Source: Gammaproteobacteria bacterium (GTDB taxonomy: Bacteria > Pseudomonadota > Gammaproteobacteria > Steroidobacterales > Steroidobacteraceae). Taken from it: a stretch of 64,000 bases of DNA. Positions 62,455 to 64,000 of this stretch are shown in pieces. Under the pieces are notes generated by a model, which made no database searches, was not told the origin of the DNA, and saw only the letters and a list, made by a program, of their open reading frames with translations. The stretch spans positions 1-64,000 of the forward strand of contig PLAH01000197.1 of the NCBI GenBank assembly GCA_003134045.1, given 5' to 3'. The position numbers were made by a program, and so were the translations under genes. Position 1 is the stretch's first letter, and the number at the start of each line of letters is the position of its first letter.

Positions 62455-63510
62455 GTGCCGGTTAGCAATGAATCTCCACCGAAGCACGCTGCGGCCAGAA
62501 CGCCGCTGAGTGCGGTACTTCGAGCCGTCGTTGGCCATCGTGGAGTCCAGGCTACCGTCGCTCTTTGGGTGATCGGATATCTCTTGGTGTTGTGGCTTGC
62601 GGACGGATCGCTGCCATTCGATCGTCCGGCGGTCGCCAAACTGCCATTCGTCCTGCAGGTGGCAGCTCCCAGCATCACCTTAATCGAGATCTTCGTGCTG
62701 ATGGGAATGGTTTACCTACTCACCCGCCGGCGCGTCGTTCCCGACATGGCTAGTCGCGCACCTCACCGTCACACTGCCTTGCGTGAAACACTGTTGCTGA
62801 TTGGCTATGCGGCCCTCGGCCAAGTGGGTGGCTGGATCCTGGGTCCGGCGTTGGGTTATCGACCCTTTAGCTTCCACATTGCCGGCACAGTCTTTGGCTG
62901 CAGCGTTGCGCCCCAGAGAGGCGAGATGTGGACATGGGCGCTGTATAATTTTGTGGTCTTCGCGCTCCTGCCCTACGTCTGCTTCCGACGCCGCTATACG
63001 AACACCCAACTCAACCTGCGCTCGAGCAATCGTAGAAATGATGCCCTGCTGATTTTCACCGTGGTAGCGGTCGAATCCGCATTCGAACTGATGGCCTTCG
63101 ACAAAACCATTTTCCATCTGAGCGCTCATCAAGTGCTGCTCGGTGCGCCCCTGACATTGCTGATCTTTTTCATCGGAACAGTCTTGCCGACGATGGTACT
63201 GATTTACGCAATTTTACTGCCTCGCTACCTCATGCTGACGGGCTCCGCAATCAGTACCGTGCTGCTCGGTGGCCTGACGTATGCGGCGATGCATATCGTC
63301 GAAGGATGGTCGACGTTTGATTCTCCGCGGAATGCGGCGCTCTCGCTGATTTTCGTAATGCTCCAATATTTTGGACCCGGAATGTTCAAGAGCGTGTTGA
63401 CCTTGCGTACCGGCAATGCCTGGGTACATGCGCTGAGCTACCACATCATTGCTCCGCACGTCATCGTTGATACGCCGCTCGTGGTCAAGACTTTCGGAAT
63501 CCTGCCATGA
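62455..63510 (+). CDS. Multi-pass membrane protein, CPBP-like
   Basis: 351 residues with about eight membrane helices (ALWVIGYLLVLWLADG, ITLIEIFVLMGMVYLL, LLIGYAALGQVGGWILG, ALLPYVCF, LLIFFIGTVLPTMVLIYAILL). TYAAMHIVEGW and ALSYHIIAPHVIVD resemble the His-containing helices of CPBP/CAAX-type proteins, but the usual Glu-Glu motif is not present (VESAFELM). It may be an inactive relative or another family. It overlaps the next gene by 4 bases, so they are an operon. Confidence 0.65.
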   Translation: MPVSNESPPKHAAARTPLSAVLRAVVGHRGVQATVALWVIGYLLVLWLADGSLPFDRPAVAKLPFVLQVAAPSITLIEIFVLMGMVYLLTRRRVVPDMASRAPHRHTALRETLLLIGYAALGQVGGWILGPALGYRPFSFHIAGTVFGCSVAPQRGEMWTWALYNFVVFALLPYVCFRRRYTNTQLNLRSSNRRNDALLIFTVVAVESAFELMAFDKTIFHLSAHQVLLGAPLTLLIFFIGTVLPTMVLIYAILLPRYLMLTGSAISTVLLGGLTYAAMHIVEGWSTFDSPRNAALSLIFVMLQYFGPGMFKSVLTLRTGNAWVHALSYHIIAPHVIVDTPLVVKTFGILP

Positions 63511-64000
63511 CGTTGCTCGAAACTTACCTGCCTGTATTCCAGTTCAGGGAGTTCCATCAAGTATCGGTTGAGGCCGCACCGGCCGATCTGCTCGGTGCGG
63601 TCAACCTGCCGGGCGTCCTGGACGATCCATGGGTGAAGAGATTTATTAAACTTCGGGAGACTCCGGGGCGTCTATTGGACGCCTTGGGTCGCCGAAGCCT
63701 AATGAGAGATAAGGCGGCCTTTGGACTTGCCGATTTTACGCGACTCGGTCGAGATTCGGACCGGGAAGTCGCGTTTGGCCTAGTGGGCAAATTCTGGCAA
63801 TTTGACTACGGCCTGGTTGCCATCGCGGATGCGCGGGCATTCGAGCGGTTCAGCACCATCGGCATCCCAAAGCTCGTACTGAATTTCTCGGTTGATGCGG
63901 CGGATCGAGGGTGTACATGGCTACGTACGGAGACCCGGGTATATTGCAATGATCGAAAGTCGTTCGTTCGATTTCTTCCGTATTGGTTGCTGATTCGGCC
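63507..64000 (+). CDS. Hypothetical protein, N-terminal part (runs off window)
   Basis: An open frame from ATG 63507 (ATGA overlap) to the window end, 164 codons so far. The segments QVSVEAAPADLLGAV, LMRDKAAFG, FGLVGKFWQFDYGLV and WLRTETRVYCNDRKSFVRFLPYWLLIRP resemble DUF2867/SRPBCC-like proteins, which end with TETRV....RF..YW..I.P. The C-terminus is not visible. Function unknown. Confidence 0.6.
   Translation, partial: MTLLETYLPVFQFREFHQVSVEAAPADLLGAVNLPGVLDDPWVKRFIKLRETPGRLLDALGRRSLMRDKAAFGLADFTRLGRDSDREVAFGLVGKFWQFDYGLVAIADARAFERFSTIGIPKLVLNFSVDAADRGCTWLRTETRVYCNDRKSFVRFLPYWLLIR

Overview
The window is high-GC DNA from a proteobacterium. A lspA-ispH pair leads into tRNA-Thr(CGT). Several large TonB-dependent receptors, a FecI/FecR pair and DUF6152-type proteins suggest a soil or water gammaproteobacterium of the Steroidobacter/Nevskiales kind. 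That placement is inference from gene content, because no rRNA is present.

Layout. 1-1227 is ordinary chromosome: the lspA 3' end, ispH and tRNA-Thr. From the tRNA 3' end to about 59.1 kb lies a layered insertion region. Copies of the tRNA 3' half recur at 10416-10461, 16885-16929, 28660-28681 and 59094-59128, with a decayed copy at 10543-10582. They look like scars of successive tyrosine-integrase insertions. Layer 1 (1.2-10.4 kb) holds broken genes (zeta-like toxin, M20 peptidase), a TonB-receptor module between 101-bp inverted repeats, a serine-recombinase fragment and a VapBC-like pair. Layer 2 (10.4-16.9 kb) is defence-like: a Hanks-type kinase, a TIR-like CAP12/Pycsar-effector-type protein, a possible structured RNA and HipBA. 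Layer 3 (16.9-28.7 kb) is a decayed integrative element: frameshifted P4-type integrase, HNH nuclease gene with a stop codon, DUF6516/HTH pair, FecI-FecR-TonB receptor, HAF-repeat surface protein, DUF535 protein, and rep/AlpA-like genes at its right end.

Layer 4 (28.7-59.1 kb) contains a catabolic cluster. An XRE-cupin regulator precedes a tight series: enolase-superfamily enzyme, hydantoinase/oxoprolinase A and B, cytochrome P450, short-chain dehydrogenase and a gamma-glutamyltransferase homologue. Next come a glutamine-synthetase-like ligase, a divergent IclR regulator, a Rieske oxygenase, a TonB receptor with a secreted lipase-like hydrolase, a second IclR regulator, a creatinase-fold M24 protein without metal ligands, an MFS transporter, an isochorismatase-like pair (one subunit lacking its catalytic residues) and a CoA-transferase. 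My reading is uptake and breakdown of an amine- or lactam-containing compound, possibly through gamma-glutamylated intermediates. The substrate cannot be read from the sequence. A P-type ATPase and a dead PIN gene close the layer.

59.1-64 kb carries a reverse-transcriptase fragment, an SDR, an internally deleted aldo/keto reductase, an AraC regulator, an SDR tail and a membrane protein with a partial neighbour. Decay is heavy throughout (about 15 broken genes). It contrasts with the intact catabolic cluster, which suggests that cluster is still under selection.
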